DNA from: Aquilaria yunnanensis
Taxonomy: Eukaryota; Streptophyta; Magnoliopsida; Malvales; Thymelaeaceae
Reading direction: 5' to 3'
Assembly (NCBI GenBank): GCA_039654915.1
Contig: CM077599.1
Location: forward strand, 67,920,001 to 67,984,000
Length of the DNA: 64,000 nt
Position 1 is the first letter of the stretch. Each line of letters starts with the position of its first letter. The translations under genes were made by a program, and so were the position numbers. The notes under the pieces were generated by a model. The model was not told the origin of the DNA. It did not search any database and saw nothing but the letters and a program-made list of their open reading frames with translations. Positions 22,912-35,400 of the stretch are shown here, piece after piece.

Positions 22912-23217
22912 AGGTTTAATATTTACTTTGGCACCAGTTGTTACACAACAACTAAGTAATACGCACGGAAACTAGAATTGATGAAGGAAGAAGATTGAAG
23001 AAAGATCGCGAATGAGAGGAGATAGAAGAGCAGATGAAAAGAACAGAGATAACAGATATACATGGGGGGTTTGTGTTTGTTTTGTTTGATATAACGGTGA
23101 CAGAAAAAATGTTAAAGGGTTTGAGTTAGAGATAACAGTAGAATTAATAAAAGTTAGTGAAATTAACTGTTGGTGGAGAAAAAAAAGTGCACCGTCGGTG
23201 CATAAGATATTAACCCT
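22912..23217. mobile_element. small MITE-like element with short TIRs
   Basis: The left end AGGTTTAATATTTACTTTGG and the reverse complement of the right end AGGGTTAATATCTTATGCAC resemble each other. The right end carries GTGCACCGTCGGTGCA, a perfect short palindrome seen in common plant MITEs. The element starts right after the LINE stop codon, in its 3' part. No clear target duplication is seen. Confidence 0.45.
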
Positions 23218-23220
23218 TTA

Positions 23221-23431
23221 AAATATTTGACAACTCAAGGTGGGGAGCTGGTTGCAATGAATTCCTTGTCAAATTTAAAATACCAGCTACATTTTTCTAG
23301 AGCTTTAGGCTGTATCTTTCCAAGCCAAATTACTTAGTTATGGGAGTCTACATTTGAGGAAGACAATATTTTCAAAATTTTCTCGATAACCTGGGTGGGA
23401 AGAGATTTTGAAGCATAGAATGCATTTAACA
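23221..23431 (-). pseudogene. probable LINE fragment left of the CACTA element
   Basis: The minus-strand translation (..ASKSLPTQVIEKILKI.., later VIWLGKIQPKALEKCSWYF) is compatible with the diverged part of LINE ORF2 between RT and zf-RVT. It would continue the fragment on the far side of the CACTA insertion (26172-26852). Similarity is weak and rests on position and orientation. Confidence 0.35.
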
Positions 23432-24294
23432 CACTACAAAGGAAACATGTTTTAGCCATCATTTGGTAGACCATTTTTTGAGTCATTATAAAAATGATGA
23501 CAAAAAATGATGACTAAAAAGGTGGAGTACCTTTTGGGTAATCGTCTGGCCACCACTTTTTGAGGTTGCCAGGACGGTCGCTCCTATTGATCATTTTAGC
23601 CACCGTTTTCTGCAATCCATTTCAACAATAATTTGAGTCATAGATCTATAAACAAATCAATAATTAAAAACCTTAAAATACTTCTATAAAGATCTTCTTA
23701 AGTCTTCCTCATCATCTCTTTCTTTTGCCTCTTCCATTGGCCACTTAAATCATTTTTCTTCCTAAATTGCAACCACCACTTCTTTTTTGTTTCTTTGCAA
23801 ACCAGTCACCAAGATTTTTTTATGGGGCTCACCTGCTCTTCCATTCATTGGCCATTACAAAAGAAATGCAAGGGAGCAACTAAATGGAGTGGCTGAATAT
23901 ATTCAATCGCTCCTTGGTGGGGCTCATAAGCGGAGTGACTGAGGAGCGATTGAATTAAGTTAGTTGCCAGCATTTCAATTGCTCCAAATAAAGAATTTTC
24001 TTTATCAGTCACTCTGTAGTCACTTATTTCAGAAAAATTAATACTCCCTTCATCCAAAAAATTTTGCTCAATTTGACTTTTTGTTGTATTTTGACTTGAT
24101 TTTTTTTCATATTATTGTTTGGTAGAAAAAATTAAAAAATATATATTTAGAAACTACATGTCTTGATTTTTCATTTGTATGTAAAGATTTTTCATTTATA
24201 TATTAAAATGTTGAAAATAAAAAATCCTAGATTAATTATTGAAAACAATTTGAGTAAAGATTTTGGGATAGATGGAGTATATATTAGTAAATAT

Positions 24295-24354
<60 letters not shown>

Positions 24355-26171
24355 TTGTATTTATGTATGATAATAATAAATATATGCAAAAATCTGGAAA
24401 TAGATGAAGAACAAGCGATTGAATTGATGAGAAGAGAGACTGAAATAGAGATTGAATTTTAGTCGCTCCTCAGTGACCAGTTAGGAGTACGTGTGTCTTT
24501 TCCCTTTGTCAACCGAAATAATAGTCACTTTTTTAGTTGCCCCTTCATCAAAACTCAATAAACCTTAACTTCAAACCCATTTGGCTAAACTCTCTCTGTC
24601 ACAATTCATCAAAACTCGTTTGCTTGGTCTTGCTCGTCTCGCTCAGGTTCATTGATTTAGAGGGCTATAACACATTTTCCTGGCTAAAATCTTCCTATTC
24701 TAGTAAGTTTTCAAGTTTTTTCTTGAATATTTTATATTATTTTCAATCTCAAGTTTAGATTCTTCGAGTTTAGATTTTTTGTTTAGTGTTTGTTTACAAT
24801 TTCATAGTTAGTGTTAGTAAAGTATTTAAGTTTCATATTTTTGCTATAGATTTCAACTAAATTATTATTAGTTTAGATTTTGGTATAGTGTTAATTTATG
24901 ATAAAATTTAGAGTTAATTTTTGTGCTAATTTTCAACTAATTAGTATTTGTTTAGATTTTGGCATACTTTTAATTTGCTGTAAAAATTTAATGTTAAATT
25001 AAGTTTTGATGTTAGTGTTAATTTTTATTTAATTAAGTGCTATTTGTGTGCATTTAATGTTAATATTGGTGTATTTACTAATAATTTACTTGATTAAGTA
25101 ATTTACTTTGAAATTACTTGTAGTTGGTGCTAATTTAGTGTTAACATTAGTAGTTTCTTTTTTTTCATGTGTATTTAGTGTTAATTTAGTTTTAATTAAC
25201 AATTAATTGTGTGTATTTTCAGCCATGGACCATGACAATCATGGTCAATGGGATTTTCAAAGTGTCGTGGTTGAATAATTGCATTAATTTAATGTTACAA
25301 ATTTTAATTAATATATAAAAAACAATTGCATTAAAGAAGCAACTGAATATTCAATTGCTGTTGGAGTAATTAAACCTTTCAGTTGCTCCTTTATCAGTGT
25401 GTCATAAATTCAGTCACTGATTTCAGTTGCACGTTAGTCGCTTTTATTGAAGCAACTATAGTTTCTACAGCTGAACATTTCAGTTTTATTTCAGTTGCAC
25501 TGTGCAACTAAATGTGCCTATTTGTTTAGTAGCTATTTAGCTTCCATCTTATAGTGGGCCACCTCCACCTAATAAAGCCACATGTTAACCAAATGCTTCT
25601 AAACCTTTCCCAGAATTACAGCCTTATCCTTTCTCTTCGATTTGGTTCCTGACCCGTTGTAGTCATCTCCTTGAAGTCGCTCGCAAAGGAATGCTTCACA
25701 AAACATGACATCATACTAGTAAATCGGATGAGGCTACTGGCCTGGAAACATGTGGGTTTTAGCCACAGCTTCATAAAAAAAATGAAGCTTAAACAGACTT
25801 GTTGATGAAGATTTTTAAAGGAGTAGATTATTCAAAGTTTTAAGGATGGCAAACTCTAGTGATTGGTAGATATAAATGGTGTTTTGGACCTTAGGATTTG
25901 TATGGAATATGTAAAACCAAAATATGAATACAATCTAGAAAATGATTAAATCAAAATGGGATTGGCCACCAAAAAAAATGGTTGCTAGCAATGATCATTA
26001 TGGTAACAGTCCTCATCGGTCACCATTTCAGTCGCCCTTCGATGACTAGCCTTTGGCGGCCAAGGTTTTGCTCATCGTTTGGTGACCATTTGTTTTGGTT
26101 GCCCAAAAGGCAACCTGGCCACCATTTTGCCACCATTTTGATAGTCACTTTATGCTAATTCTCTTGTAATG
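23432..26171. mobile_element. non-autonomous CACTA (En/Spm) element, 2.74 kb
   Basis: The left end is CACTACAAAGGAAAC and the right end GAATTCTCTTGTAATG-like, whose reverse complement begins CATTACAAGAG (one base off CACTA). The 3-bp flanks are identical: ACA at 23429-23431 and ACA at 26172-26174, the diagnostic CACTA duplication. Both subterminal zones are rich in GGTGGCC/GGCCACC and TTTTGCCACC-type motifs (23560-23610, 25960-26150). Inner zones carry many short copies of CAGTTGC/AGTCGCT/GAGCAACTGAA (23870-24010, 24450-24480, 25330-25520). No transposase ORF is present. Confidence 0.85.
24299..24369. repeat. compound microsatellite (AT)n(TATG)n
   Basis: About 28 bases of alternating AT are followed by about six copies of GTAT with minor variants, inside the CACTA element. 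Confidence 0.9.
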
Positions 26172-26189
26172 ACAGTTCAATCAATAATG

Positions 26190-26852
26190 ATCAAGATCTG
26201 ATACTAAAAGATTGATATTGTGAGATATGTATCTTGAGATGGCACAAAGAAGTGCTGGAGAAATACCAGGAATCCAAGCATCTTCCCATTCCCAATAGAA
26301 AATAATCCATCAATAATGATCTTAAGAGACTTCTTTACCATATAATAGACTTCACCAAATAGAAAAGTCATTCCTAGCACTTTTAACATTCCGTAAGAAG
26401 TGAGGATGGCAATATTTCGTAGTGAGTGCCTGGTGAATCAATTTGTTTCTACTCCCTATAAAAATCCTCCAAAATGTCTTTACAAGCAATATTTGATTAA
26501 AAATATAAAAGTCTTTGATCCCAAGGCCATAAAATCCCTTAGGAAGGGATAGAATTCCTTAATGTTTCATATGAATACCTGGTTTATCATCAAATCTTGA
26601 CTACCAGAAATGTATGAATTACTTGGACAAGCTATTTGACTATGTTAAAAGAACCTTGAATAAGGGCATAACATGGATTAGAATTATTGAAAATTTTGAT
26701 CAGATAAGAGTAAAATGTCTTGCAATGTTGGGCAACTTTCATTTCCAGCTTTTCAAGATGTTGTCTAATCTTGTCAACTAAAAATTGTGAATAGGTCATC
26801 TGGGACATATCCTGGAAAAATGGGAGTTTCAAGTAATTAAGAATACAATAGT
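26190..26852 (-). pseudogene. L1-type LINE ORF2 fragment (end of RT and linker)
   Basis: On the minus strand, 26852-26640 encodes LNYLKLPFFQ followed by FLVDKIRQHLEKLEMK and KIFNNSNPCYALIQ. This matches the late RT/thumb region of plant L1 ORF2 (YLGLP.F.G......F..D.I...L..WK.K.LS..G.E.LIK.V.QAIP.Y.M). Then 26389-26204 encodes KSLKIIIDGLFSIGNGKML, the GL.W.IGNG.S motif. Frames differ between the two parts. It is cut on its 3' side by the CACTA insertion and on its 5' side by LTR-like sequence that begins at 26853. Confidence 0.65.
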
Positions 26853-27958
26853 TGTTATGGCCCTCCAAGTAATGGACCTATTATGGTCAAGTAAGACATA
26901 GTCACTAAGTCAAAACCTTAGTTAAATACCTTATTTAGTGTGATTTAGAAAAATCAAGCAAGTTAACTAAGTGTTGCATCATTCCTAAGTTGTTTTTGGC
27001 ATCTAAGAATCACTTAGGGCAAATTGGTAATTTTGTGTCTCATGGCGATAGGTTTGATTTTAAGGTTCATAAATAGGTTTGGACCTAAAGTGTTAAGAAC
27101 CAAGAGTTTGAGACTAAATTGCCTGAGTCTAGAAGTTGTTCGTGCAGTTTTGGCTAGAATGGAGTTATTGCAAAAATGGCAAAGTTAAAGGATAAAAGGT
27201 GAGTTTTACTTAAAAAACATTCTAGAGTGATTAAGAGTACTATTTGTGATAATTCCTCATGGGGTATCCTTGGAAGACTTTGAAAACTTGTTCCACACTA
27301 GTTGCAATTGACTAGTTAATTACATGTCCACTTGTTAAAAAATTTTGTTCTTCTAGTTATTTAATCTACAATATGTTCATGCATGAGTATTCTTTGACTT
27401 CAATAACAATAACAAGTACTAAATAATAAAACATTCATCTTGGCATTTGAAAGATTCGAGTTTCAAAACACTCTCAAAGCATCCAAAGAGAATAAGTTCA
27501 TCTACTAGAATTAATCATATATGAGCATCAAGTACAAAATTCCACTTTTATTACAATTGTCCTAGACTTGGATTGAGATTACTAAGGTAAGTATGAATTT
27601 TTTGTACTTAGAAACTTTTTTTGCACACAAATGTATGATTTTAGCATGATAGTGTAGCATGAAGTTTGTAATGTGGTCATGTGAGCAAAGTTTGGCTATA
27701 AGGGGTGAAATGGTACTTTTATTGAGAAAAATCCTGTCTTGTACAATAAATGGATTGAACTATGGAATTAAAGACTTCTAGAGTATTTTGATTCTTATTT
27801 CAATTTCAAGTATAGCAATAAGAAAATATTGCTAAGTGTGAGAAAATGACCAAGTTAGCATAATCTATGTTTTTAAGAGAGTTAATGTGTCATTTTGATT
27901 AAAGATAACCTTGGGAGACTTGGTCTCCTACCTCATTTTTTCTTGCTAATACCATTAC
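26853..27958 (+). mobile_element. diverged LTR-like sequence, left part (interrupted by the hAT element)
   Basis: It begins TGTTATGGCCCTCC, the same start as the block at 53652 (TGTTATGGCCCTAC). Both share, in order, CCTTA.TT.AA and TAGGG.AAA.TGGTAATTTTG about 165 bases in. Sequence right of the hAT (53346-53395, TAAGTAAGGGATCTTTATG) resembles 54396-54440 of the second block, so the hAT probably landed in this LTR. Assignment to a Gypsy chromovirus-type LTR is by general resemblance only. No coding sequence is present. Confidence 0.45.
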
Positions 27959-28181
27959 TAGGGCAAAAAATGGGTCGGGCTTTATTCAGGTAGCTCGAGC
28001 TCAAGCTCGAGTAAGAGATTTTCGAGTCTAGTATTTTTGAGCTCGAGCCGAAAATTGGGCTTGAGTTATTTTCGAGCCGAGCTCGAGCCTACACATATTC
28101 GGCCCTTTAGGCCCTCGAGCTTAATAGGCTCGATATTTAAATTATTAGGCCTTATCATTAGGCCCGTTGTCCCAGTCCCAG

Positions 28182-29629
28182 TGCTGTACTCTAGCAGTTG
28201 TAACCCAAGTGTAGGTTGTCGCAAGCAATAAAATATCGGGAGTCTGAGTGTCGAACCACAAGGAAGTGAATTAAGAAATACAAATTATAGATCTGGTAAT
28301 AAGGAAAGATATTGGTGCAAGGTGTGAATATGTGTTGATTAAAAACTCAAATTCAAATAAAATAGCTAAGGTTAGGGGATCCACTTTTATTATATCGGTT
28401 ATGATTAATTTTAGCCCATCTTACCACTCAATTGAGATCCACATATAAAGGAGGTCCCAATTGGGAAATTTAGTTAGTATTAACATTCATTGATCTTAAA
28501 ACGCCAACACTTGCTAATGAGTTCAAGTATTCATCATGCCAATCTTTGTCAACAATAACTCAAGATTCCAATATAGCCGGTAGAGCCATGTTCTACAGAG
28601 AGAATCAAGTAGCTTTTGTGCCAATGATTGACTATGATGAATCAAGACTCCCACTTAACAAGGAAGGAAGTTAAATAGATTAAAGAAGAAAATACCGTTA
28701 ACGTTGTGATCCATTCAAATCAATCATAACCTCTACACCAAAAGCTTAACCCTTTCACCTTAGCAAAGAGAAAATTAGTTAGCCATAATAAAAGTAGACA
28801 ACATGTAAAAAGATGAAATGAACATGGATTAAAAGATCAAAAGAAAGAACAAGAACAAGAATGAGAAAACACTTGGACAGAACTTCGGTATTGAAAACTA
28901 GAACAAGAACAAAGGAGAAAAACTAAAGAACATGGAAATGGCCTAAGAAAAATGGCATCCTTCACCCTCCCCCCAAGGTGCCTATTTATAGAATTTTGGA
29001 GTGGGTGAAATGGTAAAAATAAAATGGTAAAATATAGGTTAATACAAATCAACAATGGCAGGCCACAACTTCTTTTAATTTTTCAGCCATTGTAGACATT
29101 AGATTAGCTCTTCCTCAAAGCACAGAAGTTGTAGATCTCCTCTTTAGCTTCGAATCAATAGCTTTCTCATTCAAATCGGACATCCGTAGCTCAAGTTACG
29201 ATTTTTCTACCGAAACTGCTCTTCAGCACACGAAATAACGAAGGGTCTCATCTATAATTAGATTTCGGCAATAAAAACGATCAAACTAGCTTGCAGAATA
29301 AAGCAGAGTTGAAGATCTATGTGTTTGCTTTCAGATGAATTTGAAATCACTCATTTCCGATGCTTACAGCTCCAGATATGATTTTTTTCTCATGAAGGGC
29401 CGCTAAGTGATGATTTTTACCTACATAAAAAATAATTATTTAATATATATATTTTAATATTAATGAATAGCAAACCACATATTTATAGTGAGATACACAT
29501 ATGAATAGTAAAAATGTGTGAATAGTAACCTGGTGGAAAAAAATGCTTAAAATATAGAAATTAATCATACTCAAAGTGTATAATGATGATTAAAACCCTT
29601 AATAACAATACACTTATGAATATTCATCA
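28182..29629 (-). repeat. Gypsy element 3' LTR (1448 bp)
   Basis: This is a direct repeat of 38120-39612. On the element's strand it runs TGATGAATATTCATAAG...TACAGCA. In the first 90 or so plus-strand bases I count 8 differences from the other LTR, 7 of them transitions, so the element is old. The duplication CCCAG lies directly outside, at 28177-28181. Confidence 0.92.
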
Positions 29630-29643
29630 CACCCCCCAACCAG
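29630..29643 (-). promoter_or_regulatory. Gypsy polypurine tract
   Basis: On the element's strand GGTTGGGGGGTGTG directly precedes the TGATGAATA start of the 3' LTR. This is the expected place and composition for the primer of plus-strand DNA synthesis. Confidence 0.75.
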
Positions 29644-31713
29644 GTTCTTGCTTAGTCCCTAGCAAGTGTAACCTAAGAAAATAAATAAAATACATAATCT
29701 AACAACTCATGACAAATCATGCTATGAATATATAAAACTTGTAAACTTAAATTGCAAGTAATTAATGAAAGGAGAAAAAGTTAAGTCTTTGTTACCATAG
29801 GTAGAAGATCACTCCCTAAGTATTTACACTTATTTTAAGGTGGCTTTGTGAACAGCTTACTTTGTGTTTCTCAATTCGGAGCTTGTAAGGTGATCCAACT
29901 TCACTCTCACTAAATTCCCAAAAGGGACTGCATGTAAATTTAAATCCAATGATCTTTATACAAGGTTATAATGAGGCTGGGTTTCGTGAAAGCGGGAATC
30001 GGATGGAGGCTTTTTAATGGTGGAGTTTAAGAGAACTAGTAATACAATAAATGTGGGCACCTGAAACACTAAATACCCAATTCAACCTTAGTCTCCAAGT
30101 CCTCTTCAAAACACAATTCCTTAACAACACATGAGTTTAGAAAACAAATATGGTTGAGTTTTAAACTTACTGAATTTAACAATTTTTTTTTCTTTTTTTT
30201 TTTTGCATTTTTTTTTACCTTTCTCCGTTTCAAAATGGCTAGCCTCATTTGATTTGCACAAATATTAAGGCTGAAGTTTTTTTTTTTAACTGTCACCCAT
30301 GATTATGCATTTATCTATCAGAAAAAGATAAAAGAAGATGTCTTTCATCTTTGCTTTAGTAAGGATTTCACATTAGTATGAGCATATATAATTTTATTTG
30401 AAAACGAAAGAGAACAAATTTTTTTTAGACTGCCATAAAAGAAAAAGAGGCTAAGTATTATGAAACAGAAGAGTTTTTTTTTTTTTAACTTTATTTTGTG
30501 AGGGCTTTTTCTTATGATCTCGCTTTTTGCCTTTTTCTACCATAAATTAAAATTTATTTAAAACTCAATCATTCAATGATATACACTCAATTTTTATGAT
30601 TTAAGCTCAACTCATCCCAATTTTTCCACTATGACAAATTAAGCACAATGTAACCTAACATATTCTGAAGTACACCCCACACTTATTCTTTATTTTAACA
30701 AAAACAACATATTCATTTTAATTCTCTAAGCCCATAATCACATAAGTCACTAGTTCCAAGGACAATAAAGGATCAAAATGAAGTGGTAGTGGTTAAACAT
30801 ATAGGGTTCAAACAAAGAATAAGGCTATAAGGCTCAAAGGGGCTCACTAAAGGATAATGTACACGGTTAGCCTTTTGGTAAGTGATTGGCCCTAAAATGC
30901 CATTTTTATCCTTAAATTTACATACAAGAAGTGAGGTTGCATGGGTCCTTAAGATCACTCATCCAAGCAAAGTCTAGCTCAAAACACAAGGTAAGCACTC
31001 TCAACAAAGAAATTCACACATTTTAATAAACACTAAAGGCTCAAAAGTGCTCACCGGTTATTTATTTTCCTTAGGTAACAAGCAACATACTTTCACTTCT
31101 TTTAAAAATTAACAACCATTTCAAATTTATAAGGTATACATCCAATGATGATATTTCCATGAATTGGGTTCCTAAATGCAAACAAACAACCTAAATTCAT
31201 GCTAAATGTTCCTACATGCAACTATTTATGCTTGCAAGAAAAATTTATGCATGTCACACAAAATAAGATGCGTCTTAAGAGCAAAAAAATTACTCTTTAC
31301 TCAGTCATCATAAACTAAGTGTTTTGTCTAATGATTTTAATATCAGCATGAGAGAAACTAAAAAAAAAATCAAATATCAATTATCCTTCCCCCCAACCAG
31401 ATTAAGACATTGTCCCCAATGTCAAAACATTGAAAAGAAGAGTGAAGAAGAAATTACCTGAAATGGTAGTTATTGAAAATGAAAAACCTGAAATAACTTA
31501 AACCAAAATAAAGAAAATGCTGATAATAAAACTAAAAGACAAGATAAACAGATTCACAAGTCCGATTGCTCTCTTCCATAGTACTTCATCACTTATTAAG
31601 AATTGACAACCTGTAAAGAAAAAATAAAAATAAAATGACATTAATGTACAATAGTTGTGATTGTGGCTCACATCTTCCACTGGTTTTACGTTCAGTAACG
31701 GTTTCAACGCCTT
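29644..31713 (-). other. Gypsy 3' non-coding interior
   Basis: Two kilobases between the extra ORF and the polypurine tract. It holds long T/A runs on the plus strand (30181-30215, 30475-30490) and no ORF with a known motif. A minus-strand ORF at 31498-31707 starts just after the extra ORF and ends in a hydrophobic run (LVNLFILSFSFIISIFFILV). A pyrimidine tract ending TTCTTTACAG/GTTG near 31610-31625 (minus) looks like a 3' splice site. Confidence 0.5.
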
Positions 31714-32262
31714 CTATGAGTCGGGGATATGCTTCCCATCTAGTTTTCTTACAAACTGACAAACAGGGTCGTTTAAAGTCAGATTCCCAAGATTGTGACG
31801 CTCTCGTTCTTTATGAAAAATACTCCATAAACCAAGAAGTTTATTTTGCACTAATCCACAAGAATGCGTTTCAAGAGTCAATCGGACATCATCCAAAGAT
31901 TCCTTACGCAGGCCATTCTTAATGAATTTTCTTTTATCTTTTCGATTGTCGGATATCATCCCTAAAGAACGACATTTAGCATCACAATTCCATCGACCAC
32001 AATTGTGACAAACTCGTAATCTTTTTGCTCTTCGCTTTTTGGCATAAGAGCTTTTGCCTAAGCCAGGCATGTGAGACACAAATGTATCTAGGGTTTCACC
32101 AGCTAAACGGACCTTAGCTTCAATTAACCAACGCACATCTTTAGGAATGTCTTTGTGCATCAAAACTCTTAATCGTTCACATCTAGCTTGGTAAATCCTT
32201 TTAAGAACATTCATTGGGAGAGAAGGAAAGTATTTTCGCAAAGCAAAAAGAGTAGATTCCAT
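31714..32262 (-). CDS. extra ORF of the Gypsy element: basic 182-aa protein with a Cys/His cluster
   Basis: The open frame starts MESTLFALRKYFPSLPMNV 195 bases after the gag-pol frame ends, on the same strand in another frame, and stops at 31714. It is strongly basic. A Cys/His cluster CHNCGRWNCDAKCRSLG (near residues 95-115) follows a KKRRAKRLR stretch, so a zinc-binding nucleic-acid-binding or nuclear role is possible. The N-terminal 90 residues look folded and helical (VLKRIYQARCERLRVLMH..., EAKVRLAGETLDTFV). No signal peptide or membrane helix is present, so it is not an obvious envelope protein. Unlike gag-pol it has no internal stop. I do not recognise the family and assign no function. 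Confidence 0.7.
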   Translation of the reverse strand: MESTLFALRKYFPSLPMNVLKRIYQARCERLRVLMHKDIPKDVRWLIEAKVRLAGETLDTFVSHMPGLGKSSYAKKRRAKRLRVCHNCGRWNCDAKCRSLGMISDNRKDKRKFIKNGLRKESLDDVRLTLETHSCGLVQNKLLGLWSIFHKERERHNLGNLTLNDPVCQFVRKLDGKHIPDS

Positions 32263-32456
32263 TTTTTTTTAAGAATAAATTGAAATAAGGGAAAGAGAAA
32301 GAAATCAGTTATTATGGGAAACTGAAACAACCGACTTAAAAGCCACGGAGTACCGTATCCGCCACTTAACCGGGAAAAGACGAAAAGCAAAGTAAGAAAG
32401 AAAAAAAAATGAAACTTAAAAAGAAAACTATCTAAGAAGAGAAAATATATTTACTT

Positions 32457-35400
32457 TTACTTACCATGATCATTGTGAGGTTCACTGAAATGAACTACTT
32501 CTTCCTGAAAATCATGATTCTCCAAATATGGTTTAACTCTTTGTCCGTTTACTTTAAACACGTTATCATTTTTAGGATTTTCAATGTCAATGGCCCCATA
32601 AGGATAAACATGTTTCACAATAAAAGGTCCACTCCATCTAGATTTCAGTTTTCCAGGAAATATATGAAGTCGAGAATTATAAAGCAAAACCTTTTGACCA
32701 ACCTCAAGTATTTTTCTTAAGATTGTTTTGTCATGAAAAGCTTTGGTTCTAGCTTTATATATTTTCGTATTTTCATATGCATCATTTCTCAACTCTTCAG
32801 GCTCATTTAGTTACAACTTGCGCAAAACACCAGGATCATTGAGATTTGAATTGAAAGCTTTAATAGCCCAATAAGCTTTATGTTCAAGTTCCACAGGCAA
32901 ATGACAAGGTTTTCCATAAACTAACCTATAAGGAGACATGCCAAGAGATGTTTTAAAAGCAGTGCGATAAGCCCAAAGTGCATCGGTTAGTTTCAAAGAC
33001 CAATCCTTTCAATTTGGGTTGACTGTTTTTTCAAGGATTTGTTTTATCTCCCTATTTGCTAATTCTACTTGTCCATTTGTTTGTGGGTGATAAGGGGTGG
33101 CAACCTTATGTGTGATACCATACTTCTTCAACAAGGATTCAAATGGTCTATTACAAAAATGTGTTCCCCTATCACTTATTATGGCCCGAGGAATCCAAAA
33201 TTGACTCAAAATATTTTCCTTCAAAAATTTAATCACAGTTTTATGATCATTATTTCGACACGGAGTTGCCTCTACCCATTTTGAAACATAATCTACTGCA
33301 ACTAAAATGTACACAAAGCTAAATAATGGTGGAAATGGTCCCATGAAATCTATTCCCCAACAGTAAAAAATTTCAATGACAATGATAGGAGTCAAAGGCA
33401 CCATGTTTCTTTTTGAAATTGATCCTAATTTTTGACAATTTTCACATGCTTTACAGAATACATGTGCGTCTTTGAACAAAGAGGGCCAGTGAAATCCAAA
33501 TTGTAAAATTTTTGCAACTGTTTTCTTTGACGAAAAATGCCTCCCACATGTTTCTGAATGACAAAATTCAATAACACTTTTTACCTCATTTTCAGGTATG
33601 CATCTTCGAAATATCTGATCAGGACAATATTTGAAAAGATAAGGATCATCCCAGTAAAATTTTTTCACCTCATATAGAAATTTCTTCTTGTCTTGGGCAC
33701 TCTATTGAGCTGGCATTCGTCCTGTCACCAAAAAATTGACAATATTAGCAAACCATGGTACTGTAGTGACAGAAAATAAAAATTTATCAGGAAAACAATC
33801 ATTTATGGGTGCAGCCACAATTGCTGAATCCGTTGTCAGCCTTGACAGATGGTCAGCGATAAAATTTTTGGTGCCCTTCTTATCCTTAATCACAATGTTG
33901 AATTCTTGAAGTAATAAGATCTAGTTTATCAGCCTTAGTTTAGCATCTTACTTTGACATTAAATACCTGACAACAGAATGGTCAGTGTAAACAATGGTTT
34001 TTGAACTAATCAGATAAGAACGAAATTTATCCAATGCAAATATTACTGCAAGTAGTTCTTTCTCAGTTGTAGTGTAGTTCATTTGGGCACTGTTCAAAGT
34101 TCTACTAGCATAATAAATTACATATGGCTTACCTTCCTTTCTTTGTCCTAAAACAGCACCAAAGGCATAATCATTAGCATCACAAATTACCTCAAAAGGC
34201 AAGGACCAGTCCAGGGGTTGCATTATTGGAGAGGATCTTAAAAGGCCAATTAACTTATTAAAAGAATTTTGGCATTCTTGAGTCCATTCAAATGAAACAT
34301 CTTTCATAAAGAGGTTGCAAATAGGTCTAAATATTTCACTAAACCCTTTAATGAACCTTCGATAAAAGCCTACATGTCCTAAAAATGAGTGAATTTCTCT
34401 AACAGTTTTAGGTAAAGGAAACTGAGCAATGAGTTCCACCTTTACTTTATCAACTTCGATTCCTTTAGAAGATACAACATGACCCAAAACAATTCCAGAG
34501 GTGACCATATAATGACATTATTCCCAATTTAGTACCAAACCTTTTTCTTCACATCTTTTTAAAACCTTTTCCAAGTTTTCAAGACAATTATCAAATGAAT
34601 TTCCATAAACGGTTAAATCATCCATGAAAACTTCAAGATATTTTTCAATCATATCACTAAAAATATTCAGCATACATCTTTGAAATGTTGCTAGGGCATT
34701 GCAAAGTCCAAAAGGCATGCGTCTAAATGCAAAGGTTCCAAAAGGACATGTGAATGTTGTATTTTCTTGGTCCTCAAGAGCTACAGGAATTTGATAATAA
34801 CCTGAGTAGCCATCAAGAAAGCAATAAAATGGATGTCCTGCTACTTTTTCTAAAATTTGGTCTAAGAAATGTAATGGAAAATGATATTTTCTGGTGGCAA
34901 GATTTAATTTCCTATAATCAATACACATTCTCCAACTAGATGTTATTCGAGTTGGTAAAGACTCACCTTTTTCATTTATCACCACTGTGATGCCAGACTT
35001 CTTTGGAACCACTTAGGTTGGACTAACCCATTTGCTGTCAGAGATAGGGTAAATAATTCCCACATCAAGTAATTTGAGAACTTCAGATCTTAAAACCTTT
35101 TTCATGTGTGAATTGAGTCTTCTTTAAGGTTGTTGATAGGGTTTAGCATTATCCTCTAAATTTATTCTATGTGAACAAATTGAGGGATTAATGCCCTTTA
35201 TGTCCTTTAATGTCCATCCAATTGCACTTTTATGCCTTTTAAGTAATTCAATCAACTTACCTTTTTGCTCAAATGTGAGAGTAGATGAAATTACCACCGG
35301 ATAAGAAGAGTTTTCTCCAAGGAATGCATATTTCAGTTCTTTGGGCAATGAATTCAACTCTGGTGTGGGTATTTCATCTTACTTTTCAACTTCAAGTTTT

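Noticed and set aside
31714..32262. Calling the extra Gypsy ORF an envelope gene
   Set aside because: It has no signal peptide, membrane helix or cleavage site; it is basic with a Cys/His cluster.
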